56,940 bases of DNA from Kaistella jeonii (GTDB lineage: Bacteria; Bacteroidota; Bacteroidia; Flavobacteriales; Weeksellaceae). The notes beneath the pieces are model-generated. The model was not told the origin of the DNA. It ran no database searches and worked only from the letters and a program-made list of their open reading frames with translations. Below are positions 27,591-36,743 of the stretch, in pieces. The translations under genes and the position numbers were made by a program. Each line of letters opens with the position of its first letter. Positions within the stretch are counted from its first letter, which is position 1. Location: contig NZ_JSYL01000015.1 of assembly GCF_000812865.1 (NCBI RefSeq), positions 1 through 56,940 on the forward strand, given 5' to 3'.

Positions 27591-29243
27591 ATGTTCCCTA
27601 AAATAAATCCTACAGAAACACCCGCTTGGAAAGCACTAATTGCTCATCAAACCAAAATGAAAACCGTTCAGATGAAAGACTTATTTGCTCAGGATTCTAA
27701 ACGGTTTGAGAAGATGTCTATTCAATTTGACGATATTCTTTTTGATTATTCTAAAAATATTATTATTGAGGAAACGCTTGAAAAACTTTTGCAACTGGCG
27801 AATGATTGTAAGGTAAAAATTGCAATGGAAGCAATGTTTAATGGTGAAAAGATTAATGGAACTGAAGATCGCGCAGTTATGCACACTGCATTGCGAAATT
27901 TCTCGGATAAACCCATAGTCATTGATGGTGAAGATATTATGCTGGAAGTTCGGGAAACCCGTCAGAAAATGAAAGTTTTCTGTAAAAAAATTCACAGTGG
28001 AGAATGGAAAGGTTACAGTGGAAAAAAAATAAAAGATATCGTAAACATCGGGATCGGTGGTAGTGATCTTGGTCCAGTGATGGTAACTGAAGCATTGAAA
28101 CCTTATTGGATAGATGGAATTCAGGCACATTTTATTTCAAATGTCGATGGAACTCAAATAGTGGAAACGCTAAAAGATTTGAATCCGGAAGAAACGCTTT
28201 TCACCATTGCTTCAAAAACATTTACCACGCAGGAAACAATGACCAACGCTCAAACTGCACGTGATTGGTTTTTGAACTCTGCAAAAGATGAGAAATTTGT
28301 GGCGAAACATTTTGTGGCACTTTCAACCAATGAAAAAGGCGTGAAAGAATTTGGAATTGACCCCGAAAATATGTTTGTTTTTTGGGATTGGGTAGGAGGT
28401 CGCTACAGTCTTTGGAGCAGCATCGGACTTTCTATCGCACTCACCATTGGTTACGATAATTTTGAACAATTATTGAAAGGTGCAGAATCAACCGATCATC
28501 ATTTTAAAAATACAGATTTTAAAGAAAATATTCCTGTGACGATGGCTTTGGTTGGTTTATGGTACACTAATTTTTTTGGTTCAGAAACAGAAGCTATTTT
28601 CCCTTACGATCAATATATGCACCGCTTTCCTGCCTACTTTCAACAGGGAAATATGGAGAGCAACGGTAAACATACCGACCGAAATGGACATGACGTTAAC
28701 TATGCAACAGGTCCTGTCGTTTGGGGCGAACCTGGAACAAATGGTCAACACGCATTTTATCAGCTCGTTCACCAGGGAACGCATTTAATTCCGTGTGATT
28801 TTATTGCACCTGCGATCAGCCATAATCCAATTGGGGAACATCATCCGATTTTATTATCTAACTTTTTCGCGCAAACAGAAGCATTAATGAATGGAAAAAC
28901 TACTGACGAAGTTGCCGATGAATTGAAGGATAGTAAAATGGATAAAGCGAGTATTGAGAAATTAATTCCGTTTAAAGTTTTCACCGGAAATAAACCGACC
29001 AATTCTTTCTTGCTTAAAGAGATTACGCCATTTACTTTAGGATCATTGACCGCACTTTACGAACATAAGATATTTGTACAGGGAGTAATCTGGAATATTT
29101 ACAGTTTTGACCAGTGGGGTGTAGAACTCGGCAAACAATTAGCCCAAAAAGTACTTCCACAACTTGAAAATAATAATAATGTAGAATCGCATGATGCTTC
29201 TACGAACGGATTGATTAATGCTTATAAAAAATGGAGGGCGTAA
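27591..29243 (+). CDS. pgi: Glucose-6-phosphate isomerase
   Basis: A 550-residue isomerase (glucose-6-P to fructose-6-P). Family signatures are [27 protein letters not shown] and [11 protein letters not shown]. It closes the loop between the oxidative branch and the fructose-6-phosphate used by phosphoketolase and by the ManA product. Last gene on the + strand before the convergent glucokinase; only 46 bp separate the two stops. Confidence 0.96.
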   Translation: MFPKINPTETPAWKALIAHQTKMKTVQMKDLFAQDSKRFEKMSIQFDDILFDYSKNIIIEETLEKLLQLANDCKVKIAMEAMFNGEKINGTEDRAVMHTALRNFSDKPIVIDGEDIMLEVRETRQKMKVFCKKIHSGEWKGYSGKKIKDIVNIGIGGSDLGPVMVTEALKPYWIDGIQAHFISNVDGTQIVETLKDLNPEETLFTIASKTFTTQETMTNAQTARDWFLNSAKDEKFVAKHFVALSTNEKGVKEFGIDPENMFVFWDWVGGRYSLWSSIGLSIALTIGYDNFEQLLKGAESTDHHFKNTDFKENIPVTMALVGLWYTNFFGSETEAIFPYDQYMHRFPAYFQQGNMESNGKHTDRNGHDVNYATGPVVWGEPGTNGQHAFYQLVHQGTHLIPCDFIAPAISHNPIGEHHPILLSNFFAQTEALMNGKTTDEVADELKDSKMDKASIEKLIPFKVFTGNKPTNSFLLKEITPFTLGSLTALYEHKIFVQGVIWNIYSFDQWGVELGKQLAQKVLPQLENNNNVESHDASTNGLINAYKKWRA

Positions 29244-29289
29244 AAATCTTATCGAATTTTTGAAGAAAAGATTAAAGGTTTCGAATATT

Positions 29290-30363
29290 TTAGATGATTC
29301 CCATCGCTGCATAATACGCTGCACCAATCAAAGCAGTTTTATCGTTGAGTACTATTTTCACAGGAATGCTTTTTAGCAAATGTTCCATGCGACCGACATT
29401 GATAAAATTTTTGTAAAATTCTTTTTTATCGATTAAGTCAAGGATTTTTGGTGCAATTCCTCCACCAATATAAATTCCTCCCGTTGCTTTAGCTTTTAAT
29501 GAAAGTTGAGCAGATTCTATTGCGAGATACCTTACAAAAAGTTGAAGCGTTTCAACACAAACAGCATCTTTATTTTCTTTGGCAGCAGTCGATATTGCGA
29601 CGGATGGATCTTCATTTAGAAATTGTATGGTAAGCCATCCGGGTTCTTTTATGTCTCTATAAATTCGTAAAAATTGATAAATATTATGAATTCCCTGTCC
29701 AGAAACAACTCTTTCCCAACTGATATGGTCAAATTTTGTTTTTAAAAATTTCCATAATTCCACATCCAGTTCATTGCCTGGACTGAAATTGCAGTGACCA
29801 CCTTCCGTCGCATAAGGATGAAAATAATCACCATCCCAATACATTCCCGCTTCACCAAGACCTGTTCCGGGAGAAATAATCGCTGCATTGCCTTTTTCTT
29901 TTTCACCTTTAGTCAGCATTTCAAAGTCCGAATCTTCAAGAGCAGACAATCCATAAGCATTGGCTTGCAAGTCATTGATAAGCGATATTCGTTTTATATT
30001 TAAATCTAATTCTAATTTTTTCGCGTCGATTTCCCAGGCAAAGTTTACACCGCGAACTTTATCACCATCAACCGTTCCGGCCACACCTAAACATGCGCAA
30101 TTAATAGTAGAAGATTTATCTTCGTGAAAATGACGGATCGCCTTTACAAAAGAATTGTGATCACTTGTCGGATAACGTTGATTTTTAATGGAAACCAATT
30201 TTCCTTTTTGAATTTGGAAAAGTGCGAGTTCCGTTTTCGTTCCGCCAACATCGGCAGCTAAAACAATCCCAGCATTGGGTAATTTATTTTTCTGTGAAGG
30301 ATAAGCCATCGGTAATTTGGCTTCTGAAATATCGGGTAAGGAAATTGATTTAAATTTCTCCAT
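29290..30363 (-). CDS. glk: Glucokinase
   Basis: A 357-residue sugar kinase of the Glk family (ASKHA fold). The phosphate-binding loop is A-A-D-V-G-G-T-K-T-E-L near residue 35; I-N-D-L-Q-A-N-A carries the catalytic Asp; P-G-T-G-L-G-E-A and I-G-G-G-I-A-P-K are the other conserved blocks. It feeds glucose-6-P to zwf and pgi. The first ~30 residues precede the usual start of the fold and may be an extension. It lies 167 bp downstream of the GH130 gene on the same strand. Confidence 0.93.
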   Translation of the reverse strand: MEKFKSISLPDISEAKLPMAYPSQKNKLPNAGIVLAADVGGTKTELALFQIQKGKLVSIKNQRYPTSDHNSFVKAIRHFHEDKSSTINCACLGVAGTVDGDKVRGVNFAWEIDAKKLELDLNIKRISLINDLQANAYGLSALEDSDFEMLTKGEKEKGNAAIISPGTGLGEAGMYWDGDYFHPYATEGGHCNFSPGNELDVELWKFLKTKFDHISWERVVSGQGIHNIYQFLRIYRDIKEPGWLTIQFLNEDPSVAISTAAKENKDAVCVETLQLFVRYLAIESAQLSLKAKATGGIYIGGGIAPKILDLIDKKEFYKNFINVGRMEHLLKSIPVKIVLNDKTALIGAAYYAAMGII

Positions 30364-30530
30364 TTTTGATTATATTTAAAGTTCTCACCTTGTCAGAGAA
30401 TAAGGTTTTAATATAAGTAATATTATGAAAATGCTAACCGGAATTTTAACAACTTAATAAAGTTTTTTCGGATTGCTGGAATTTATTATACTTGAAAATT
30501 AAATTTAGTGAAGATTTATGGAATCTCCAT

Positions 30531-31610
30531 TCAATTTTCGGGCAAATTCTCCGGGATTTCCATTTTCGCTACGCCTATTCTGTCATCTGCCATTCCATAA
30601 TATACATCAATTCTGTTTGGTTGTCCAATATCATCACGACGATCCGTTCCTGTGGGGAAAACCACATTTCCAACGATACCGATTTTTTCTGCTGCTAAAT
30701 CTGGAACTAAAATAGGTTCAGCAGAACGATACAGTATTTTTTGGGGTCTTTTTTTCGATAGTATCATCACCCCTGCCGAATAGCAAAATTTCGGATTATC
30801 TTTTGTCGAATCTTTATCATTTTGCACGCCATGATAAACCATCAACCAACCATGTTTGGTCAAAACTGGAGGAGCACCACCACCAATTTTTAAATTTTCC
30901 CAGGGATAAATTGGCTGAGCGAGGCAATGATGAGAGGTGAATTTTGCATCTTTTAAAGAAGTATCTTTTCCTTCTCTGAGGTTAAAATATGAAATCCAGA
31001 TACTTTCTTTTTGCTTGTCTATTTTTCTATTGTCAGCAAGTTTAACGGTTTCATCAGGAATACTTTCGGCAAAAAGTGGTCGGTGCAGCATCGCAATCGA
31101 TTGATGATGGTGCGGACTGGGAAGTTCTGTTGGAAAAAAACTGGCGTCTTTATCGTCTACATTATTAAAATCGACTGGCTTATAATGCGTGTAATTGATC
31201 AAACCCATGCGTTCCCAGGTAAAAAGATCTTTTGACCTTGCCATCGCAATTCGTGGTCCATCTGGTCCATAAGCCGTGTAAGTCATAATGTAGTGTTCGA
31301 CGGGTTCTACGTAGGTAATTCTCGGATCTTCACAACCTCCACCACCATTTGGTCGCTTCTCATAATCCATTTCAGGTTCGAGCGCAATTCCTAATCTTTC
31401 TACATCGACCGGATCTCCATCTTTATTAAAATTTACTCTTGCGATACCAATTCGCGAATAATTATCCTTAGCGACCAAACGCGGGAAGAGATATAGTTTA
31501 CCATCTGGACCGCGAGTTACTGCGGGGTTCAGAACGCCTTCAACTTCCAGCTCATTTCCTTCTTCGGGTTTCATGATGGTACAAATTCTCTGCAGTTGGA
31601 AGGGTATCAT
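30531..31610 (-). CDS. GH130 family mannoside phosphorylase
   Basis: A 359-residue five-bladed propeller enzyme of family GH130. These use phosphate to cleave beta-mannosides and release alpha-mannose-1-phosphate. The catalytic acid is D95 in G-C-E-D-P-R-I, preceded by L-N-P-A-V near residue 27. Subfamily, and so the exact substrate (mannobiose, mannosyl-glucose, mannosyl-GlcNAc), cannot be told from sequence alone. The ATG overlaps the stop of the upstream HAD gene by four bases (ATGA). No signal peptide, so it acts in the cytoplasm. Confidence 0.88.
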   Translation of the reverse strand: MIPFQLQRICTIMKPEEGNELEVEGVLNPAVTRGPDGKLYLFPRLVAKDNYSRIGIARVNFNKDGDPVDVERLGIALEPEMDYEKRPNGGGGCEDPRITYVEPVEHYIMTYTAYGPDGPRIAMARSKDLFTWERMGLINYTHYKPVDFNNVDDKDASFFPTELPSPHHHQSIAMLHRPLFAESIPDETVKLADNRKIDKQKESIWISYFNLREGKDTSLKDAKFTSHHCLAQPIYPWENLKIGGGAPPVLTKHGWLMVYHGVQNDKDSTKDNPKFCYSAGVMILSKKRPQKILYRSAEPILVPDLAAEKIGIVGNVVFPTGTDRRDDIGQPNRIDVYYGMADDRIGVAKMEIPENLPEN

Positions 31611-32374
31611 TCTATTTTATTTTTTGGTTTAGAAACTGAACAGGCAATGATTGTTTCTATTATTCTTTTTGTCTCTTCGTCGTCTCTTACCTGGATGCAA
31701 TCTACACCGGTTTTTCGGGCGGGATGATCATTGCCACCCTCAAATAATGCATCACCAATAAAGAGTATTTCAGGGATTTCTATACTCAGAATTTCCTCTA
31801 ATTTTCTTATTCCGTAAGCTTTATCAATTCCGGGTTTCACGATGTCAATAGATGTTGTTCCTCCCATTCCGATAGAAAATTCTTTTAAGGTTTTTTTGAG
31901 GGGCTCCACAATTTTTTTGCGTTTTACAAAATCAGAATCCCAAACTTTTTTCTCTTCAAGCGGTGCATTTTGGCCTAAAGCAGAAAAGGTGATCTGACTT
32001 CCTCTATCTTCTATCTGATCTCCCCAAATTTTTTTAATATCGAGATGAGCTCCTTCAATCGCAGTTTTCAGATGATCGAGAATTTTTTTTCTTTCCTCTT
32101 CTGTAAAATTTTCTTCGTATAACTCCTTCCAGTCTTTCTTATATTCGTAAAATTTAGTTCCGCAAGTAGGAAGAATCGAAAGCTTTTTTAGTAATGCTTT
32201 TTTAGGTAATTGATTCAATACCTGTTTCTCAAACTGAGGCCAGTCTCCACCAGAAATAATCGCAACTTTTGCGACATTGAGTAAATTATTTAAAAGTTCG
32301 GACATTTCTTTATCAATAGCAGATTTACTCTTTGCTAAAGTTCCATCTAAATCAAATATAACGAGTTTTTTCAT
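31607..32374 (-). CDS. HAD-IIB phosphatase/mutase, alpha-phosphomannomutase-like
   Basis: A 255-residue HAD protein starting K-L-V-I-F-D-L-D-G-T-L-A (motif I, two Asp). I-I-S-G-G-D-W-P-Q-F, P-T-C-G-T-K-F-Y and the late block F-I-G-D-A-L-F-E-G-G-N-D correspond to the conserved regions of eukaryotic-type alpha-phosphomannomutase. Position between manA and the GH130 gene, with a 4-bp overlap, fits conversion of mannose-1-P to mannose-6-P. A plain phosphatase role is the alternative. Confidence 0.8.
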   Translation of the reverse strand: MKKLVIFDLDGTLAKSKSAIDKEMSELLNNLLNVAKVAIISGGDWPQFEKQVLNQLPKKALLKKLSILPTCGTKFYEYKKDWKELYEENFTEEERKKILDHLKTAIEGAHLDIKKIWGDQIEDRGSQITFSALGQNAPLEEKKVWDSDFVKRKKIVEPLKKTLKEFSIGMGGTTSIDIVKPGIDKAYGIRKLEEILSIEIPEILFIGDALFEGGNDHPARKTGVDCIQVRDDEETKRIIETIIACSVSKPKNKIE

Positions 32375-32385
32375 CTGCTTTAAAA

Positions 32386-33375
32386 TTATTTTTTATCTGG
32401 AATTGTGATCTGCAGCAACATGATTTCTTCTTCGGGTTGAAGGTTAAGTTGACCAATAATTGCAGGCAATAACATCACTTCACCTTTACCAATTAAGTAA
32501 TCTTGGTTGTTATATTTTATTGAACCTTTTCCTTCCGCGCAAACCAAAATAGTGGGTTCATCTTTAAAACCTACTGTAAATTCAGATTTGCTTTTAATGC
32601 GCCAAAGTTTAAAATGTTCATTATCGAAAAGTATTTCAGCATTTTTAAATTCTGGACTTTGCATAGGAACTACTGGTTTTATATCAACCTGATTAAAATC
32701 GATACAGGCGATGGCATTTTCTACCTGAAGCTCGCGAGGTTTCCCAGTTTTAGGATCATTTCTATCCCAGTCGTAAAGACGAAAAGTAACATCACTATTT
32801 TCCTGAACTTCGAAAACTACCGTTCCGCCAAGTGTATGAACCGTCCCGGAATGTATAAAGATAGCATCATCTTTTTTGGGTACAAAACTGTGAAGTCTGT
32901 TGGGTACCGATTTGTTTTTTATAGATTCTATAAGGTTTTCTTTCGTAGTTCCTTTTTTTAGACCTGCGTAGATTCGGCTGTCTTTACTGGTCTCCAAAAC
33001 AACCCAGGCTTCGGTTTTCCCTGAATCGCCTTTTGGTATATATTGTTTTTGATCATCGGAAGGATGAACCTGAACCGATAATACTTCCTTGCAATCCAGA
33101 AATTTCAATAAAAGCGGGAAACGATCGGAATGATTCTCAATTTTACCCATTATTTCAACGGCAAATTTTTTCATCAATTCTGTTAAAGTTGTTCCTTTCA
33201 ATTCTCCCTCGGAAACTTTGCTTGCGTGATCATCGCGGTCGCTCAATAACCAAGCTTCACCAATTGGTTCATTTTCAGGAAGTGGTTTCGAGAGTAAATG
33301 TGCCAGTTTTCTGCCACCCCATAAACGATATTGATAAATAGGATCAAATTTCAAAGGATAAATTGGAGTGCTCAT
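32386..33375 (-). CDS. manA: Mannose-6-phosphate isomerase, class I
   Basis: A 329-residue cupin-fold isomerase (mannose-6-P to fructose-6-P) from the ATG at 33375; the frame extends upstream by 17 hydrophobic/basic residues that do not fit the family. Zinc-site motifs seen are Q-V-H-P-S-D and K-T-E-A-W, and H-S-G-T-V-H-T further on. It is the first gene of the - strand unit manA-HAD-GH130(-glk), with 11 bp to the HAD gene. Confidence 0.93.
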   Translation of the reverse strand: MSTPIYPLKFDPIYQYRLWGGRKLAHLLSKPLPENEPIGEAWLLSDRDDHASKVSEGELKGTTLTELMKKFAVEIMGKIENHSDRFPLLLKFLDCKEVLSVQVHPSDDQKQYIPKGDSGKTEAWVVLETSKDSRIYAGLKKGTTKENLIESIKNKSVPNRLHSFVPKKDDAIFIHSGTVHTLGGTVVFEVQENSDVTFRLYDWDRNDPKTGKPRELQVENAIACIDFNQVDIKPVVPMQSPEFKNAEILFDNEHFKLWRIKSKSEFTVGFKDEPTILVCAEGKGSIKYNNQDYLIGKGEVMLLPAIIGQLNLQPEEEIMLLQITIPDKK

Positions 33376-33647
33376 CTTGATTTTTATTAAGATATTGAAC
33401 AGATGTTTCTGTAATTTTAAAACCATCTACAAAAAGAAATTCACTTTTAATTGCTCAAAAAAATGAACGGATTAATGCAGTTTATTTAAAAAATAGTCAC
33501 GTAAAGGTCACCAATAATCACGGAAATGGTGTTATATATTTGCTACAAAAGTTACATAAATGATAGATTATAATTCTACCTTAAATAAAAAAACGTACTT
33601 ATAGAACAATATGACCTCGACAGATTTAGAAATAAAAACAAAAAAAA
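33376..33647. other. Non-coding region upstream of manA
   Basis: AT-rich DNA between the manA start and the terminator of the M16 protease gene. It must hold the promoter of the mannoside unit on the - strand. No family-like frame was seen on either strand and no promoter is assigned. Confidence 0.4.
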
Positions 33648-33673
33648 TCGTCCCTTCTAAAAAGAAGAGACGA
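33648..33673 (-). terminator. Intrinsic terminator of the M16 protease operon
   Basis: An 11-bp stem with one mismatch (TCGTC-c-CTTCT and its partner AGAAG-a-GACGA) around an AAAA loop, followed on the - strand by a long T-rich tract (33630-33647 read as complement). It lies 24 bp after the stop of the protease gene, the classic arrangement for a rho-independent terminator. It closes the susCD-tlpA-dsbD-M16 locus. Confidence 0.8.
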
Positions 33674-33696
33674 CTAACACAAACAACTATAATAAA

Positions 33697-36627
33697 CTAA
33701 TAACCGAAAATTTCTTTCAGATGGAGTTTTTTGTAATCTCCGAGCTTTTTCAGATCGGCTTCCGTCAGATTTTTTTCTGAAGCAACAACCGAATAAGTGT
33801 AAGGTTTACCGGAAATATTCTTTTTGTAGAAATCATTCAGCTGGCTAAATTCCAGATTTCCTGCCTGATTATAAATATCCTCACGAATATCTTTATTCGT
33901 TCCCAGATCACGCGCTGCCAAGTAATCAAAGATGATATCGTCCTGCATAATTCTTTCGTTTTCAATATCTTTTTTAACCTGAACTTTTGCTAAGGAAAGA
34001 TTCTCCGGAAATTTTGGCAAGTCTGTCAATAATTCATTCATCGCTTTTGTCGCATCGGCGAATTTATCGGACTGCGAACCAACATAAGCCGTTACAAAAT
34101 AATGATCGTCTTTTTTTCGTGGACTCACATACAATGCGTACGTACTATAAGCTAAAGCTTTACTCTCGCGGATTGTTTGGTTAACGATCGTTCCCATTCC
34201 TCCACCGAAATAATTATTGAAAACTGTAATTAATGGTTGGTTTTTCGCGTCGTAAATTCCAGAATTTCTTGTCCATTGCGTTTCTGCCTGAACCATATCG
34301 TAATCAGCAAACAAAACCTGTGGTTTTTCCGTCATGATCTGCGTGAAAACTTTCGCAGTTGGTGGTGTTGCGAACTTCTTTGGAATTGCATGAAACTTTT
34401 TCAATTTTGAAATTAAGGCAGTCAAACGTTCCGGACCGTAATAAATGATCGTTTGGTCGTAGCTGTTCAACTTTTTGATGGTTTCTAGCAATTCTTTCGC
34501 CGTCACTTTATTTAACGCTTCATCAGAAAAATTATAATTGAATTTATTGTCTTTTCCATAAGACGAATAACTTATTAATCCCTGAAGAATCGCGCCTTTG
34601 TTATTCTTCATATCCGTTCTGGATTTCGTTAATCTGGCTTTCAATGCAATAAGCGCTTCTTCATTCGGAACTGCATTTACCACAAGATCTTCATATAATT
34701 TCACGGCTTTATCGAAATTTTCCTGCAAACCTTCAATCGTTACCATGGTAAAATCTTCGGCGGTCATAATGTTGAAGCTGCTTGCGATCTCATAAAATTC
34801 TTTAGAAATATCTTCGGAAGATTTTTTATTGGTTCCTAAAAACTGCAAATATTTCGCGGCAAGATCCTGTTTCAGATCGTTGTTTTTTCCGATTTTATAG
34901 CGGTACCGAAGTCTGTACAATTGATTGTCTTTATTCTGAACGTAAAGAACTTCTGCACCACAAATTTTTGCGCGCTGAATATCTTTATCATAATTCAAAA
35001 AGACAGGTTTCACTTCTTTGGAAGGCATTTCGTCGGTCATTTTTACGAAAGCACTTTGCTTATCGGTATTTGTTTCTACCGGCGTGATCACTGGCTTTAC
35101 AATTTTTGCAGTTTCCGGAGATTCTCCTTTTCTCTTGTAAACTGCCACGTAATTATCGGCAAAATATTTATTTGCAAAATCTACGACCTGTTGCTTGGTG
35201 ATTTTAGATAAAGCATCCGTTGCTGCAACCTGAGTTTGCCAATCTAATTCATCAGTAAAAGCCTCCATCAAAATATCTGCACGTTCACCATAGCGCTCAC
35301 TCTGCATAATTTCGGCCTTCTTTCTGTTATTGATGATTGAAGTCAATAATTCCTGATCGAAATTTCCTGACTTTAAAAGTTCCATTTGCTGGAATATTAA
35401 AGTTTTTACTTCCTCTAAAGTTTGTCCGGAAGTTGGTGCGCCAGAAACGGTGAAAACGCCATAGTCGATCAAAGGTAAAACGCTAACCGATGCCCACAAC
35501 AATTTCTGTTTTTTAACCAGATTCAGATCCAGCAAACCTGCTTTTCCGTTGCTTAAAATATCACCAACCAATTCTGCGATCAGAATATCTTTGTTCTTAT
35601 TATTTGGCAAACGGTAACCTATCATTACTTTTTCCGCATTTGGACCAACTACTTCTTTGATAATTGGCTTTGTGATCGGCGTTTCCTGTACAAATTGATA
35701 AGGCGTAATTTCTTTATTTTTTAAATAAGAAAAATCCTGATCAATTTTTTTAATGATTTCATCCGGATTAAAATCTCCGGAAAGAATCAATCCCATATTA
35801 TTGGGTACATAATAATTGTTATAATATTTTCGGATCTCTACTAAGGAAGGATTCTTCAAATCTTCAACCGTTCCGATGGTGGTTTGTTTTCCGTAATTGT
35901 GATTCACAAAAAGATTCGCCAATAAAGTTTCGAAAGCCTGCGCTCCATCATTGTCTAAGTTTCTATTCTTCTCTTCGTAAACTGCTTCCAGTTCCGTATG
36001 GAAAATACGTAAAACAGGATTTCTGAAACGTTCTGCCTGAACTGCTAAATACTTATCTAAGGAATTCGTCGGGATATCATCCGTATAAACCGTTTCTTCA
36101 AAACTTGTAAATGCATTTGTCCCCTGCGCTCCCATCGAACTCATCATTTTATCGTATTCGTTCGCGATCGAATATTTCGACGCTACGCCAGAAATGGAAT
36201 CAATTTGATGATAAACGGCTTTTCTTTTCGCCTCATCTTTTGTTTTATTAAAGACTTCATACAGCGCATCGATCTTATCAAGCTCCGGTTTTTCTTTCGC
36301 ATAATCCAGCGATCCGAATTTGTCGGTTCCTTTGAACATCATGTGTTCGAGGTAATGCGCTAAACCGGTGTTCGTAGAAGGATCGGTTTTACTTCCGGCT
36401 TTTACCGCGATGAAAGCCTGAATTCTTGGCTCTTTTGGGGTTGGACTTAAGATCACCGTCAAACCGTTTTTCAAGGTGTAAAAACGTGCCTGCATTGGAT
36501 CATTTGTGACATATTTGTAGGTGTAACCGTTTGCGGTTTCCGTTTTCCAAACATGTTCCTGCGCGTTACTGAGTACCGAAGTTCCCAGTGCACACAGTAG
36601 AATAAATAAACATTTAATTCTTTTCAT
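33697..36627 (-). CDS. M16 family zinc metallopeptidase (pitrilysin type, two-domain)
   Basis: A 976-residue secreted protease. A signal peptide (residues 1-22, ending S-N-A-Q) is followed by the inverted zinc motif H91-Y-L-E-H95; the third ligand is in the A-V-Y-E-E-K-N-R region near 218. The second half repeats the M16 fold without the metal motif, giving the usual clam-shell that encloses peptides. Such enzymes degrade small peptides rather than folded proteins. It is the last gene of the sigma-FecR-SusCD locus. Confidence 0.92.
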   Translation of the reverse strand: MKRIKCLFILLCALGTSVLSNAQEHVWKTETANGYTYKYVTNDPMQARFYTLKNGLTVILSPTPKEPRIQAFIAVKAGSKTDPSTNTGLAHYLEHMMFKGTDKFGSLDYAKEKPELDKIDALYEVFNKTKDEAKRKAVYHQIDSISGVASKYSIANEYDKMMSSMGAQGTNAFTSFEETVYTDDIPTNSLDKYLAVQAERFRNPVLRIFHTELEAVYEEKNRNLDNDGAQAFETLLANLFVNHNYGKQTTIGTVEDLKNPSLVEIRKYYNNYYVPNNMGLILSGDFNPDEIIKKIDQDFSYLKNKEITPYQFVQETPITKPIIKEVVGPNAEKVMIGYRLPNNKNKDILIAELVGDILSNGKAGLLDLNLVKKQKLLWASVSVLPLIDYGVFTVSGAPTSGQTLEEVKTLIFQQMELLKSGNFDQELLTSIINNRKKAEIMQSERYGERADILMEAFTDELDWQTQVAATDALSKITKQQVVDFANKYFADNYVAVYKRKGESPETAKIVKPVITPVETNTDKQSAFVKMTDEMPSKEVKPVFLNYDKDIQRAKICGAEVLYVQNKDNQLYRLRYRYKIGKNNDLKQDLAAKYLQFLGTNKKSSEDISKEFYEIASSFNIMTAEDFTMVTIEGLQENFDKAVKLYEDLVVNAVPNEEALIALKARLTKSRTDMKNNKGAILQGLISYSSYGKDNKFNYNFSDEALNKVTAKELLETIKKLNSYDQTIIYYGPERLTALISKLKKFHAIPKKFATPPTAKVFTQIMTEKPQVLFADYDMVQAETQWTRNSGIYDAKNQPLITVFNNYFGGGMGTIVNQTIRESKALAYSTYALYVSPRKKDDHYFVTAYVGSQSDKFADATKAMNELLTDLPKFPENLSLAKVQVKKDIENERIMQDDIIFDYLAARDLGTNKDIREDIYNQAGNLEFSQLNDFYKKNISGKPYTYSVVASEKNLTEADLKKLGDYKKLHLKEIFGY

Positions 36628-36743
36628 TTAACTTTCTATTTATTTTTTATTTTTAGTTTCTTTTTAATCTCCGTTTTAATCTTAAAGATTTTTTAACGCA
36701 AAAGCGGAAGAAATTTCTTTAAGATCAAAGAACGGATAATCGC

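Noticed and set aside
29244..29289. Bidirectional terminator between pgi and glk
   Set aside because: AATCTT/AAGATT gives only a short AT stem with a poor extension; not strong enough to call.
36628..36743. Promoter for the M16 protease gene
   Set aside because: TTTG-like and TTTTG-like pieces occur, but the spacing and -7 element do not fit the Bacteroidota consensus.
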